Of a stretch of DNA of 21,123 nt, positions 1-8,628 are shown piece by piece. Numbering within the stretch: position 1 is the stretch's first letter; every line of letters begins with the position of its first letter. The notes below the pieces were generated by a model. It had not been told where the DNA came from. It made no database searches and was given only the letters and a program-made list of their open reading frames with translations. Source of the stretch: Chara braunii (Eukaryota > Streptophyta > Charophyceae > Charales > Characeae); contig BFEA01000633.1 in the NCBI GenBank assembly GCA_003427395.1, positions 663,568 to 684,690 on the forward strand, in the 5' to 3' direction. A program made the translations under genes and the position numbers.

Positions 1-76
<76 letters not shown>
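1..76. repeat. (AG)n microsatellite at window edge
   Basis: Uninterrupted AG dinucleotide run of about 38 units. It sits exactly at the window start, so the real array may be longer, and assemblies often break at such runs. Confidence 0.97.
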
Positions 77-79
<3 letters not shown>

Positions 80-131
80 ACTCTGCTTTTTCTCATAATT
101 GTCATTGGCTGATTGGTTGATTGCAAACCAC

Positions 132-175
132 GGAGAGAGAGAGAGAGAGAGAGCAGAGCAGAGCAGAGCAGAGCA
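132..175. repeat. (GA)n followed by (AGAGC)n microsatellite
   Basis: About ten GA units pass directly into five or so AGAGC pentamers. The pentamer looks like a slippage derivative of the GA run with one inserted C. Confidence 0.9.
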
Positions 176-352
176 ACCTAGATAATGCACAGTTTAGCAT
201 TCTGCAACGTGGTAAATCAAAGTAGCAACGTAAATAATGCTCAGTCTAGCATTCTGCAACGTTGTAAAGTGTAGAATTGAATGATGAAGTTGTAAAGGCG
301 ATAGATATGATATCATGGTAAGAAAAGCCTTATGATTGCTTGATCTTGCGCT

Positions 353-539
353 TTAAACCACCACTGCTTCTGGTCCTAAGTCCGGGCCTGCGGGCCTGTA
401 AACGAACTGACTGGTCTATTTCAGGTACCTTGCCCGCCTGAATGTTGAGTTGATTACCCAGGGTAACCACAGTCTACTTGTACACGTGGGTTGGGTGGGT
501 GGGTGGGTGGGGGTCAGGTGTTTTGCAGTGGTGGTTTAA
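353..539. mobile_element. TTAA-bounded inverted-repeat element, copy A
   Basis: A perfect 15-bp terminal inverted repeat, TTAAACCACCACTGC on the left and its reverse complement on the right, encloses 187 bp with no coding capacity. The same termini and nearly the same length recur five more times in the window (2726, 2966, 8837, 9651, 10125). Size, termini and lack of genes fit a non-autonomous DNA transposon (MITE). The outer TTAA is its own reverse complement, so it could be a TTAA target duplication, as in the piggyBac superfamily, or the outermost part of the repeat. An empty site is needed to decide. No further flanking duplication is visible. Confidence 0.65.
488..513 (+). other. G-quadruplex-forming tract
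   Basis: Six runs of three to five G separated by loops of one or two T on the plus strand. This exceeds the usual G3+N1-7 four-run rule with very short loops. It lies inside element copy A near its right end. Confidence 0.8.
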
Positions 540-912
540 GAGCGAATGCGGAGGACAGCATTCATGCACAGGCACCCATGAGGTAGCTCGAACTTACTAT
601 GAGTTGGCTGGCTCCCAAAATTTGAATCCAAAGGGTGTTCTTAGTCTGAGCTGGTAATCAACATCTGGAGCCCATGAACGACGTTTATTTAGACGCTTAT
701 GCTGGATGCAATGCACTGAGTAGCTTTGGCTCTTTGTGGTTGTTTAGCTCACTTTGACAAGTGAAGTGCGCGCTCTGCAAGCACCTCGGGCAGTTGAGCC
801 AAATTCATTTGCACTCAATGGATGGTGCAAAGTCCTCCGGATTTCATTTCTACTTTTTTTCGGAGTCTCTAAGGGATCCTCTTGCTAACTTTTATATCAA
901 ATCAACACTGAC
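540..912. other. No gene seen
   Basis: Mixed-composition sequence with no open frame, splice pattern, RNA-like fold or repeat that I can support. Confidence 0.5.
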
Positions 913-988
913 GATTGATCCATCCGAGTAAATGTAAATGAATCAAGACTTCCCTTATGATTGATACGTCCGAGTAAATGTAAATGAA
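913..988 (+). repeat. 30-bp direct repeat
   Basis: Two copies of a 30-bp block (GATTGAT, then CCGAGTAAATGTAAATGAA) begin at 913 and 959, 46 bp apart, and differ at only one or two bases. The spacer is unrelated. Noncoding. Confidence 0.85.
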
Positions 989-1116
989 GTTTCTCCCGGT
1001 ATAACTGGATGCACACTATGATCTTACGATTAGAGGGGACACCTTTGGCGGTGTTTTGATCGCGTTTGCCCCCCGTGCTTTGACACCTCAGCGTCAGTAG
1101 AGGCCCACAAAGCTGC

Positions 1117-1437
1117 CTTTGCTTTTGGTGTTCCCTTTAATATCTATGTATATGAAGTAGAGACTGATTTTAGAGCAGATCTTGTCCTACTCTTACCCGT
1201 GATTGCATGTGCACTGGATCTCTTCAAGTAGGTGCATCACACTTTCACAGTAGTCCTCGTGAAAACTACGTCGTCCAGAAAAGGGGTCTTTGCTTCTGGT
1301 GCTCCCTTTAGTATCTATATGAAGTAGAAATTGCCGAACTTGTTGTAGTCTTATCCGTGATTGCATGTGTGCTGGATCTCTTCAAGTAGGTGCATCACAC
1401 TTTCACACTGTTCGTTGTGAAAACTACATCGTTCAGA
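1117..1437 (+). repeat. Tandem duplication of about 160 bp
   Basis: Copy 1 (about 1117-1275) and copy 2 (about 1288-1437) share CTTTGCTT-TGGTG, TATCTAT, ATGAAGTAGA and a long block GTGATTGCATGTG to GAAAACTAC. The offset is 171 bp at the left end and 158 bp at the right because of small indels. Both copies carry stops in all frames, so this is noncoding. Confidence 0.85.
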
Positions 1438-1440
1438 AGA

Positions 1441-2465
1441 AGCAATGCACACCGAGGCATGAAGCAAAGTAACAAACACACCGGTAACTCTCACGTGCCT
1501 TGCAGAAAGTTGCAGCAAACCCCTACGGGGAGTATTCTTAGACGAGCCTGAAAATTCATTCATGAAATAGCGGGCACACATTCACGAATCCCTTCGTGTG
1601 AAAAGACGACACCCCGTGTCGACCAAACTGATCTCCACAAAGATCTCGAAAGAACCACGTCCAGCTTCATGGCGAAGCGAACAGATGAACTCTCTTGTTG
1701 GGTCTTAGCAGCTGGCTTGCCAACAAGCGCATCGGCGATCATTCCGACTCTGTTCTGAAATGGTCCTAAAGCAGAGGCCGAGGAGGAAAGCTCTCTCCCA
1801 GGAAGAGAAGTGGCATAGATAGAGCGCTTCAATTACCCCTCTCTGTAGATAGAGTGTGACGAGTACTTCTCCCTTTCGTATCTGCTGTACGAATAGGAAG
1901 CTGGACCATTGTATGTAGTGTGTTGTTACAAAACCTGGGGTCTTTGACACTGAATCAGAGTGAAGCAACTATTTATGTCGCCCCGCTCGAAAAAAAATAT
2001 TAACTTGAACAGGTAGCCTTTGAAGCAAAGGTAGCGTCGGAGCTGTCGAATGACAGTTGAAGCAGTCTAAATGGCAAAATTGTACCGTCAAACCTGGAAC
2101 GAAACGTAAGGCAGAAAATACATTGACAGGTCAAAAGATTGAAAGCAAGCGAACCATAGGGCCTAGTCCTCCTTCACCACCCTACTCAAAACTTATTGAG
2201 TGCAAGAGAAGTGACGACAGCGAACACAGAGTAAGGGAGGTCGTTACATATACGAGCTTCACAGTGGACGTATGTTTTTGGAAACAACTCAACTGGGACT
2301 TGCCTGTGGATGTGAGCTTCACAGTGGACGGGTTGTGTTGCTGCTGACGCATCCAAATCTCTTTTCGGCATAGTATTTCTAGTCTTGGGTTGTGTATCAG
2401 CAGTTCTAGGTGTGTACCATGCAGCCTTCTGGCGTGTATGTAACTGTGAACTCTACGGAGTGCAG
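1441..2465. other. No gene seen
   Basis: Only short spurious frames. A small direct repeat, GAGCTTCACAGTGGACG, occurs at about 2253 and 2314. No convincing splice-site pair or protein-like block. Confidence 0.45.
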
Positions 2466-2469
2466 CTTT

Positions 2470-2612
2470 TTTCAGAAAGGGCGAGCCTTGAGATACAGTC
2501 ATCGAACTGACCGCCTCTACCAGGTAGGTAATTGCAAATTGTCGCAAGGAGTTCGAACTCAGGTTTGCATTTTAACAGTTTAGGGGTGTCCTAACTGAGC
2601 TAGGCCAGTTGG
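2470..2612 (-). mobile_element. tRNA-derived SINE-like copy S1
   Basis: On the minus strand the head reads GGCCTAGCTCAGTTAGGAC, a pol III A-box. About 35 nt later comes GAGTTCGAACTCC, a B-box, as in a tRNA gene. Downstream is a body containing AATTACCT, GGTCAG and TATCTCAAGGCT that also occurs at the same distance in the copy at 3560-3718. A shared tRNA-like head plus a shared unrelated body is the hallmark of a SINE. The anticodon arm and acceptor stem do not look intact, so a functional tRNA is unlikely. Confidence 0.65.
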
Positions 2613-2725
2613 TCTAACAAGTGCTTCTAACATAACAGTGCTGACAAACCAGTTTCCAGGCCTTAGCGTTGGGAGTCCTATGTGGACACTATGCAGCTGT
2701 CACTGCCTCCATAGTATTGCAAGCC

Positions 2726-2914
2726 TTAAACCACAAGTACACGGCCCCAGCCTTGCAGTCCGAAACTTCTCGCCACAAGAAAACGAGGCCGAAACGTCAA
2801 ATGCTGGGCCCGCCATTGATAAATTCGATCGGCGGCCGCGTTTTCTCTTCGCGCCTCCGGAATTTGAGGTGTCAGACCCGCGGCCCAGGTGCCCATGTAC
2901 TACTGGTGCTTTAA
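2726..2914. mobile_element. TTAA-bounded inverted-repeat element, copy B
   Basis: The left end TTAAACCACAAGTAC pairs imperfectly with the right end, whose reverse complement begins TTAAAGCACCAGTAGTAC. Length is 189 bp. The interior has NotI-like GGCGGCCGCG and is nearly identical to copy C, which arose from it by tandem duplication of the larger unit. Confidence 0.55.
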
Positions 2915-2965
2915 CCTGTGTTTGCATACTATGCAGCCGTCACGGCCTCCATAGTATTGCAAGCC

Positions 2966-3151
2966 TTAAACCACAACTACACGGCCCCAGCCTTGCAGTC
3001 CGAAACTTGTCGCCACAAGAAAACGAGGGCGAAACGACAAATGCTGGGCCCGCCATTGATAAATTCGATCGGCGGCCACGTTTTCTCTTCGCACCTCCAG
3101 AATTTGAGGTGCCAGACCAGCGGCCCAGGTGCCCATGTACTGGTGCTTTAA
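2966..3151. mobile_element. TTAA-bounded inverted-repeat element, copy C
   Basis: A 186-bp near-identical partner of copy B in the second unit of the 240-bp array, with the same imperfect inverted ends. It has lost three bases near the right end. Confidence 0.55.
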
Positions 3152-3559
3152 CCTGTGTCTGCATACTATGCAGCCGTCACTGCCTCCATAGTATTTCAAG
3201 CCTTAACATGGTGTTTGACAGTTGTAGGTGTGTACCGTGCACAGCCTGAGGCATGTAGTGATTTGGGCGTAGAGGTTCTGAGATACGTAGCTTCTAAGGC
3301 GAAGCCTGTGTGTCTGACGGTTCTGTGTGTCTACCAAGCAGCCATCAAACATGTCCATGCTCCTGAACTTCCCAGTTGCAACTAATGTGTCAGGCGTAGA
3401 AACTCTGAGAAACTGACGTGGGAGCTTCGCTGGTCTGTGGAATTCGTGAACAAATTGCACTGCGTCTTAGCAGACAATGACGAATCACACCGAATCGGGA
3501 AGGGGGTTAATGGTGCACCTGGGTAGTCCCTGAACGATGCACAGCAGAACACCTTTCTT

Positions 3560-3718
3560 AGTTTTTAAGAGGGCAACAGCCTTGAGATATCATCATTGAT
3601 CTGACCAGCCCCAGGTAATTCAGAATGGTTTTCCTTTCGGGTCACCTGGTTGCATCTGGATTCGAACTTGGGTCTGTATGTCATCAGTTGAGAGGTGTAC
3701 CAACTGAGTGAGGCCCAA
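3560..3718 (-). mobile_element. tRNA-derived SINE-like copy S2
   Basis: The minus-strand head contains CTCAGTTGGTACACC (A-box) and AAGTTCGAATCC (B-box). It is followed by a body with AATTACCT, GGTCAGATCAATGATGAT and ATCTCAAGGCT that matches copy S1. A short T-rich end lies near 3565. The head also matches the copies at 8051 (+) and 13088 (-). Confidence 0.7.
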
Positions 3719-4217
3719 CGCCGGTTCACACCTAGAACACCTATTGGTTGACGTGTTAAGATTTCGAAGCCTGTTCAATAGATAAAGAATGATGTCTTCA
3801 TCGGTAAAGGAGGGGAAAGAAGGGGATGGAGCTAGGTGATGGGTGAGAAAGAAGGGCAGCCCCTGGAATGGGACAGGGAACCAGGACTCTTGTGAATGAA
3901 AGCCTGTGCCGCAACCACAAGGGGAGCAAATTGTTTTGGCATTGGTCATGAATCACAATGCAATGGAAGTGGCAGTAAAGACGTTGCAGAGCGAGCGTGC
4001 CAGAGAATGGATGATCCTCATCAGGAAATGCCAGGAAATAAATTCCCGGACACTAGTAACTCGTCAGGAACAGGGTGATACTGTTGTGCAGTGCAAATAT
4101 TGACTTGGTGAGAACTGTGTAGCTGCTCAGCCACAGTTAACCAATAACGGTATGCTGCAACCATGCAGGGGTCGGGTGGATATCATGGTCGGTGTGGTTC
4201 CACTTTTGAGCACTGGA
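3719..4217. other. No gene seen
   Basis: Short open frames only, none with recognisable protein features or splice context. Confidence 0.45.
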
Positions 4218-4278
4218 TCGAGGTTGCAGTGGTTAAGGCGTCTGACTGTTTAGCCGGAGATCGCCGGCTCAATTCCTT
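4218..4278 (+). mobile_element. tRNA-like fragment of a second type
   Basis: GTTGCAGTGGTTAAGGCGTC resembles the D-arm/A-box of Leu/Ser-type tRNAs (AGTGGTTAAGGC). It is followed after about 20 nt by GCCGGCTCAATTCC, a weak B-box. It is probably the head of a different SINE family from S1-S4. A remotely similar stretch lies near 13960-14005. It does not fold into a complete tRNA by eye. Confidence 0.45.
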
Positions 4279-4589
4279 GCAGGTCATGCCAACAGGTAAT
4301 ATGCCCAATAACGGAACGGCAACTCGGCCGGCAGTAATGGTGACTGGATATCACGTACGTGAATACCATGATCCTGCATATGGTTCTGAGAGGCATACAC
4401 AGGAGAAAGCATGCATACCGCTGCAGATCGCCCAAGTAAACTCATGAGTTGTGTACAGACCTGGGGATGTTCTGTCAGAGAGGATGCCAGCTTATACCGT
4501 GGAGCTTGTGTAGTTCAGGCATTAGTTGCCGTGCTTTCAGGAAGCTATAGGGTCTTCCCTGAATACCACGTATGGTGCCTATATTTGTA

Positions 4590-4655
4590 TCTGGTCCAAT
4601 GCTCAGTCCAGATGCAGCGAGAATGACAGTATATTCTATGAGGATGAAGATGGTA
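4590..4655 (+). repeat. Homologue of the loop and right arm of the 7950-8058 inverted repeat
   Basis: The stretch CCAGATGCAGCGAGAATGAC through GATGAAGATGGTA aligns over about 65 bp with 7993-8058, including the loop sequence. No matching left arm precedes it, so this copy is single-armed or truncated. It shows that the hairpin region belongs to a dispersed repeat family. Confidence 0.65.
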
Positions 4656-4694
4656 GGAGCAAATTTGTGCAGACCACAATGACATTGATATGAA

Positions 4695-4745
4695 GACTTG
4701 AACCCTTGCCCTCCAGACAGCTTGCATACATCATCAACCATCTTT
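4695..4745 (-). mobile_element. Possible tRNA-like fragment
   Basis: The minus strand carries GATGGTTGATGATGTATGC, then CTGGAGGGCAAGGGTTCAAGTC. The latter resembles the anticodon-to-B-box part of a tRNA. The A-box part is poor, so this is weakly supported. Confidence 0.25.
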
Positions 4746-4931
4746 CCTCCGCAGCAGTAAATCCAGTGAATGCTGGTTAGAATGGAAGTCCTGGTGTGGA
4801 TGGGATTCCAACTGTCAGGTTGGGTGAGAAGCAGATTGTGCTTTCTTGTCATAAAAATGCAGATTGCGCTTCAGGTGCTGTTGCCACTTCGTGGCCTGGT
4901 TCCCGCTATTCGAGCCCTGGTATGTGTGCGC

Positions 4932-5285
4932 GTATTCAACACAATACACAGGAAAACGCCGTCTCTTTCCTAACCGAACGCTTGTAGTTCCTAATCCTAT
5001 CTGCATGTCACATTCATGAACCTGCGTCTCGTAGACATGGTTGGGGGTTGACGAAGGGTTGGTCCTTCCCAGTGGGGAGTGCTCAGCTTCAGCGCTGTGC
5101 ACTCTTATTCAACACAATACATAGGAAAACGCTGTCTCTTTCCCGACTGAATGCGTCTGGTTCCTAATCCTATCCACACCTCATGTTCGCGAACCCGTTT
5201 GACTGTGTCTCGCAGACATGGTTGGGGGTTGAACAAGGGTTGGTCCTTCCCTGTGGGGAGTGTTGACCTTCTGCGCGTGTTTTCT
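4932..5285 (+). repeat. Tandem duplication with period 174-181 bp
   Basis: ATTCAACACAATACA occurs at 4933 and 5107, and CATGGTTGGGGGTTGA at 5036 and 5217. The whole block between is repeated with about 85% identity by eye. Both copies include GGGTTGGTCCTTCCC. Noncoding. Confidence 0.88.
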
Positions 5286-5567
5286 TGAAGTTGTTTTGTA
5301 GAATCCCTCGTATGACTGCAAATGGGTTTTCTAGGACCTTTCACTCATGAAAGAGGTATTGTTCTAAAGCTCGTGTTTGCCTGTGTGAAGGGGTTTTCTA
5401 CAACCCCTTCATATCATGTGATTGACTGCGCTACTCCCGCACTCTCGGCAGAGTAACGTACACAGACCGCAGCCACAGTGCTGGTGTCTCTGATCTCATC
5501 TGTAATAGTGTTTCAGAACAGTTTATTGGCTGATGGACATGCATGCCATCTCATCTCGCTCTTACTC

Positions 5568-5626
5568 CTAACTTGGCTTGAACCTGAGACCTTTTGGAGG
5601 AGCCGTTCCCTGGAAAGCCACTCAGG
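5568..5626 (-). mobile_element. tRNA-like fragment (Leu/Ser type)
   Basis: The minus strand reads CCTGAGTGGCTTTCCAGGGA (D-arm/A-box-like), then CTCCTCC, then AGGTCTCAGGTTCAAGCC (B-box). This order and spacing fit a tRNA-derived element, but no intact cloverleaf is evident and the 3' acceptor strand is missing. Confidence 0.4.
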
Positions 5627-5795
5627 CATGCTAGGAAAAGCTCTGTGGAGCACTCTCTGGAGGAGAAGCACAAGTTTCCTGTGGTTTTTCAAACAGACTA
5701 CGTATTGTTCAGGCACTGTGTACTCGTCCCGTGACAAATTTGTGTGGCAAACATGTTTTGCTGCTGAAGTATGTCCCGGAAGAATCAGCCGGACA

Positions 5796-5800
<5 letters not shown>

Positions 5801-5881
<81 letters not shown>

Positions 5882-5910
5882 NGTGTGTGTGTGCGCGCGC
5901 GCGCGCGCGC
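5801..5910. repeat. (CT)n - N - (GT)n - (GC)n compound microsatellite
   Basis: About 40 CT units end at one undetermined base (5882), followed by GT units and then about nine GC units. The alternating purine-pyrimidine GT/GC part could adopt Z-DNA. The N marks uncertain assembly at the junction. The array lies just upstream of the splice acceptor of the next exon and could serve as part of its pyrimidine tract. Confidence 0.95.
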
Positions 5911-5944
5911 TCGGGTGTGTGCAATATCAATGAAACTGTCGCAG

Positions 5945-6315
5945 GGGGTTGTTCTTCGCCATCCAGAGCAGGCATACACTATGCAACGACACCAGCTCGA
6001 TGCTCTGCAGACCTCTCATCATCTAATGAGTCGGCATCTTTATGCGCAGCAAATGAGAGCGCAGTGGTTGGAGCGCGAGAGGGAATTTGAGAGACTGGGA
6101 GTGGTGGGACCGAAGGGAACTGTGAGGGATACCCTCCCTCCAGCTCCTCCGAGGCCGGGTCCTAGGGACGGATCCTTGGAACTAGACTTTGGACATGCAC
6201 ATGCACATGCCATGGGAATCCGACCGCCAGGGTCTGGTGCTGGTCCGGGAATTGGTGTCGGTGGCAGTGCACTCTACCCTCCTCAAGGACCTCAAGCAAT
6301 GTTCATGCCTTCCAG
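5945..6315 (+). CDS. Exon of unrecognised Gln/Arg/Pro-rich protein
   Basis: A 371-bp open block starting after CTGTCGCAG and ending at CCTTCCAG before a GTCTGT donor. Seen: an N-terminal stretch rich in His, Gln, Arg and Leu (QAYTMQRHQLDALQTSHHLM, then RHLYAQQMRAQWLEREREFE), probably helical or coiled coil, followed by a Pro/Gly-rich low-complexity tail (PPAPPRPGPRD; PGSGAGPGIGVGG). It ends with two bases of a codon, and the exon at 7374 begins with the single base that completes it as Arg (MPSR-NHALEL), which supports both boundaries. Alternatively, translation could begin at the in-frame ATG at 5930. The composition resembles nuclear regulatory proteins, but I recognise no domain. Earlier exons are probably outside the visible region or hidden in repeats. 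Confidence 0.6.
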
Positions 6316-6435
6316 GTCTGTTTCTGGCCCCTCTTACCCACCATCACCACCCTGAATGCCCTTCCATTTCTGTATCCCTCTGTACATCTTTTCTCTTGCC
6401 GCGAGCCTGGAAGCTTTGTTCTTTTTTATGCGACT

Positions 6436-6780
6436 GCTTGTAAATGGCACACTTTGGGAAACTGCATCTGTCTGTCACTTTACTTCTTCTCTGTTTGCTT
6501 TCTGTTTTCTCTCTGTTTTCTTCCGGTTTCCTTTCTTTGTTCGCTGTTGCCTCAATCTCCTTTTTCTTCTGTGTCCTCTCTGTCTCTGTCTTCCCTGCCT
6601 TCTGTCTTCTTCATCTGTTGTCCTCTCTGTCGTCTCTTTCTTCCTTTTCTCTTGGTCTTCTCTGTCCCTCTATCGTCTCTGTCTCCTAGAACTTGTCTAC
6701 TTCCTCTGTTCTCTGTCTTCTATCATCTTGCTTTTCTTGCCTTCTCTGCATTCTTTGTGTTCTGTCTTCTCCACCCTCAG
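6436..6780 (+). promoter_or_regulatory. Long pyrimidine tract ending in CAG|GTATGC (possible recursive splice site)
   Basis: About 345 bases of almost pure C/T with scattered G end in CTCCACCCTCAG and are followed at once by GTATGC. A strong 3' splice site immediately followed by a 5' splice-site sequence is the form of a zero-length-exon recursive splice site. It sits inside the 1058-base intron between the exons ending at 6315 and starting at 7374. It could instead be simple low-complexity intron sequence. Confidence 0.35.
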
Positions 6781-7181
6781 GTATGCTTTTTTTTTTTTCG
6801 AACGGCGGGCATCGATCCTATTGCTATCGCAGGCTATGTTTTGTTCCGATGGTTAACACTTTCTCTTGTTGGCTGTTTGGTATTTGATTGATTGTTATGA
6901 GGGTGCCGCAGGGACGGTTGGGATTACCATAGTGTTTCTTCTGTGTGGGAAGCTGAGACGTCAAGAGGGCGAGGAGGAGGTGGAGAGGAGGAGAGAGGGT
7001 GGGGATAGATGGAAAGAGAGAGTGGTATCCCTCATGGTTTGATGGCTGTATTGGGGGAGAGATGGGCATTGAAGGGAAGAAAAGACTGATCGTTTTGATG
7101 GGTTTCCTTGTCCCCTTTCTCTCTGTGCTGTAGCTCAGTGTGTCTGTGAAAGCAAACTTTCTTTTATCTTTCTCTCCTCTA

Positions 7182-7302
<121 letters not shown>

Positions 7303-7373
7303 TTGAAGGGAATAGGAAGACAGGTGGATCTGATGCGTCTGGGTTGTCTTGTTGTCTAATCTTATCTGACCAG

Positions 7374-7556
7374 GAATCATGCACTGGAGTTAGGCAGGGG
7401 ACCAGTGCGTATGCTGCCTGGAGTGAATATGCCTTCTTCCCTTGTCCAGAGGGGGGCCGCAGACTGGGTTTGTGCTCCCGGGCCTTTGTCTGGCGCCCAT
7501 GAAGATCTCGTTGCAAGGCAGATTGAAAGTCGACGGGCCGTCCAGCCAGGAATCAG
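7374..7556 (+). CDS. Exon of unrecognised protein, in phase with 5945-6315
   Basis: A 183-bp open block bounded by CTAATCTTATCTGACCAG (branch-point-like CTAAT plus acceptor) and ATCAG followed by a GTGAGG donor. The reading phase is one base, sixty codons, two bases. The first base joins the AG left by the exon ending at 6315. The peptide contains RMLPGVNMPSSLVQ, WVCAPGPLSG and EDLVARQIESRRAVQPGI. The amphipathic C-terminal stretch could be helical. No family is recognised. The next exon must start with one base of a codon. None found before the adapter at 8593 fits clearly, and the adapter means the true downstream sequence may be elsewhere. Confidence 0.55.
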
Positions 7557-7949
7557 GTGAGGTCATTGTGTTGGCTATCCTCCTGTGAAGTTCGATGTTC
7601 AGATGTTCTTTTTTTTCTTTCAATCCCACTTTACAGTCTTAGCTTACCCCTTTTCGGATTCGTTTCTCTCTGAGTCATTACCGTCTTTGTACTGGACCGC
7701 CTGTCTACTGTGCTCCTCTCCCAAACACCACTCACCCTGATCATGCATGTATACATACAACCTCCTTTCTGCACAAACACAGTCATGATCATGAGGGTGG
7801 GTTTCACTCTGTTGAAAATAGGTACACCCATGGGCCTCATCATGAATGCCAGGTTTGGATGTAGGTTGTTAGTGTATTACGAAGGTAGATTGATAAATTT
7901 GGTATCTGACCTCGCATTCAGAACAAAGTAGACTTGCTACCAACGGGCC
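7557..7949. other. Probable intron sequence, no gene seen
   Basis: Follows the GTGAGG donor of the exon ending at 7556. Pyrimidine-rich around 7600-7720. No supported exon. Confidence 0.4.
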
Positions 7950-8058
7950 TACCGTCTTCACACGAATAGAACGCCCGGTCATTATAGCTGCATTTGGCCC
8001 AACTTTCAGTCTAGATGCAGCGATAATGACTGGGCGTTCTATTCGGGTGAAGATGGTA
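7950..8058. repeat. 44-bp-arm inverted repeat (hairpin)
   Basis: The left arm (7950-7993, TACCGTCTTCACACGAATAG onward) and right arm (8015-8058, ending GGGTGAAGATGGTA) are reverse complements with four mismatches in 44, separated by 21 bases. All four mismatches leave G-T or similar near-pairs in one transcript orientation. The right arm runs straight into the tRNA-like A-box at 8056. It could be a fold-back transposon, part of a SINE, or a small-RNA precursor-like hairpin. Confidence 0.9.
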
Positions 8059-8115
8059 GCTCAGTTGGTACACCAATGAACTGTTGAAAACCAGACTCAA
8101 GTTGGAATCCCACAT
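8051..8115 (+). mobile_element. tRNA-derived SINE-like copy S3
   Basis: GGTAGCTCAGTTGGTACACC is a canonical A-box. After TGAACTGTTGAAAACCAGAC comes AGTTGGAATCCC, a degraded B-box. The head matches the copies at 3655-3716 and 13088-13152 on the opposite strand. The B-box has GGAA in place of CGAA, so pol III activity is doubtful. Confidence 0.6.
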
Positions 8116-8164
8116 CTGAAAGGCCTTCCACGATTCCGACCCCAAAGTCGGATCTCAGGATCAG

Positions 8165-8500
8165 ATGCCCTGGTCAAGAAAAGGCCGAGTTCGTCAAACT
8201 CAGAAAAGTCACAGTCGGGTACCTCAGCGGTCTGGTCCAACAGGCACCCAGCAAACAGTCACATCTCAGGGACAAGAGTCATGTCTCATAATAAAAAGCC
8301 GTTTTGAGGAGTCACATGCCGCGAGAGAAAAGGCAGATTCACAAGCAAGAGTCATGTCTCAAAGGCAGGGGTCACGTCTCATAATGAAAAGTCTTGCTGA
8401 AGAATCACATCCCACGAGTAAAAGGGCAGATCCACAGGCAAAAGTCGTTTTCCGGATTCACAAGTCACAGTCCACAGTCAAAAGTCGTGTTCACAAATGA
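8165..8500 (+). repeat. Degenerate repeat block with 93-bp unit, fully open in one frame
   Basis: GTCATGTCTCATAAT at 8278 recurs as GTCACGTCTCATAAT at 8371, and the following 90 bases repeat with about 80% identity (GAGTCACATGCC/GAATCACATCCC, AAAAGGCAGATTCACA/AAAGGGCAGATCCACA). Shorter AAAAGTC and AGTCA motifs recur throughout. A 111-codon frame runs through it, but the period is a multiple of three and the peptide is only Ser/Lys/Arg/Gln repeats. I do not call a gene. Confidence 0.75.
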
Positions 8501-8592
8501 AAAGTCACGACTCAAAGGCCCAAGCAGCAGCAGACCAAAGGAAATTCGGGAAGGTTCCGGGCCTTGACATTCAGAAGCAGACAGGCCGTGGG

Positions 8593-8628
8593 CTGTCTCT
8601 TATACACATCTAGATGTGTATAAGAGAG

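Larger units (their letters stand above)
2680..3200 (+). repeat. Tandem array with 240/237-bp period, about 2.2 units
   Basis: The landmark ATGCAGC-GTCAC recurs at 2691, 2931 and 3168, giving periods of 240 and 237 bp. The 3-base difference is a TAC loss. Each full unit contains one TTAA-bounded inverted-repeat element (2726-2914 and 2966-3151) plus about 50 bp of flank, so the element and its flank were duplicated together. Because both periods are multiples of three, one plus-strand frame stays open through all copies (2638-3249). I read that as a consequence of the period, not evidence for a gene. Confidence 0.9.

Noticed and set aside
2638-3249. 203-codon plus-strand frame
   Set aside because: It spans a tandem array whose period is a multiple of three, both other frames and the minus strand are also open, and the sequence is built from inverted-repeat elements.
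5771-5940. Long open frames through the CT/GA microsatellite
   Set aside because: Translation is a simple dipeptide repeat interrupted by an undetermined base. Only the part from 5945 onward has protein character.
6356-6891. Plus-strand Leu/Phe/Ser/Cys-rich frames resembling a membrane protein
   Set aside because: They are the translation of a pyrimidine tract. All three frames look alike, so the hydrophobicity is compositional.
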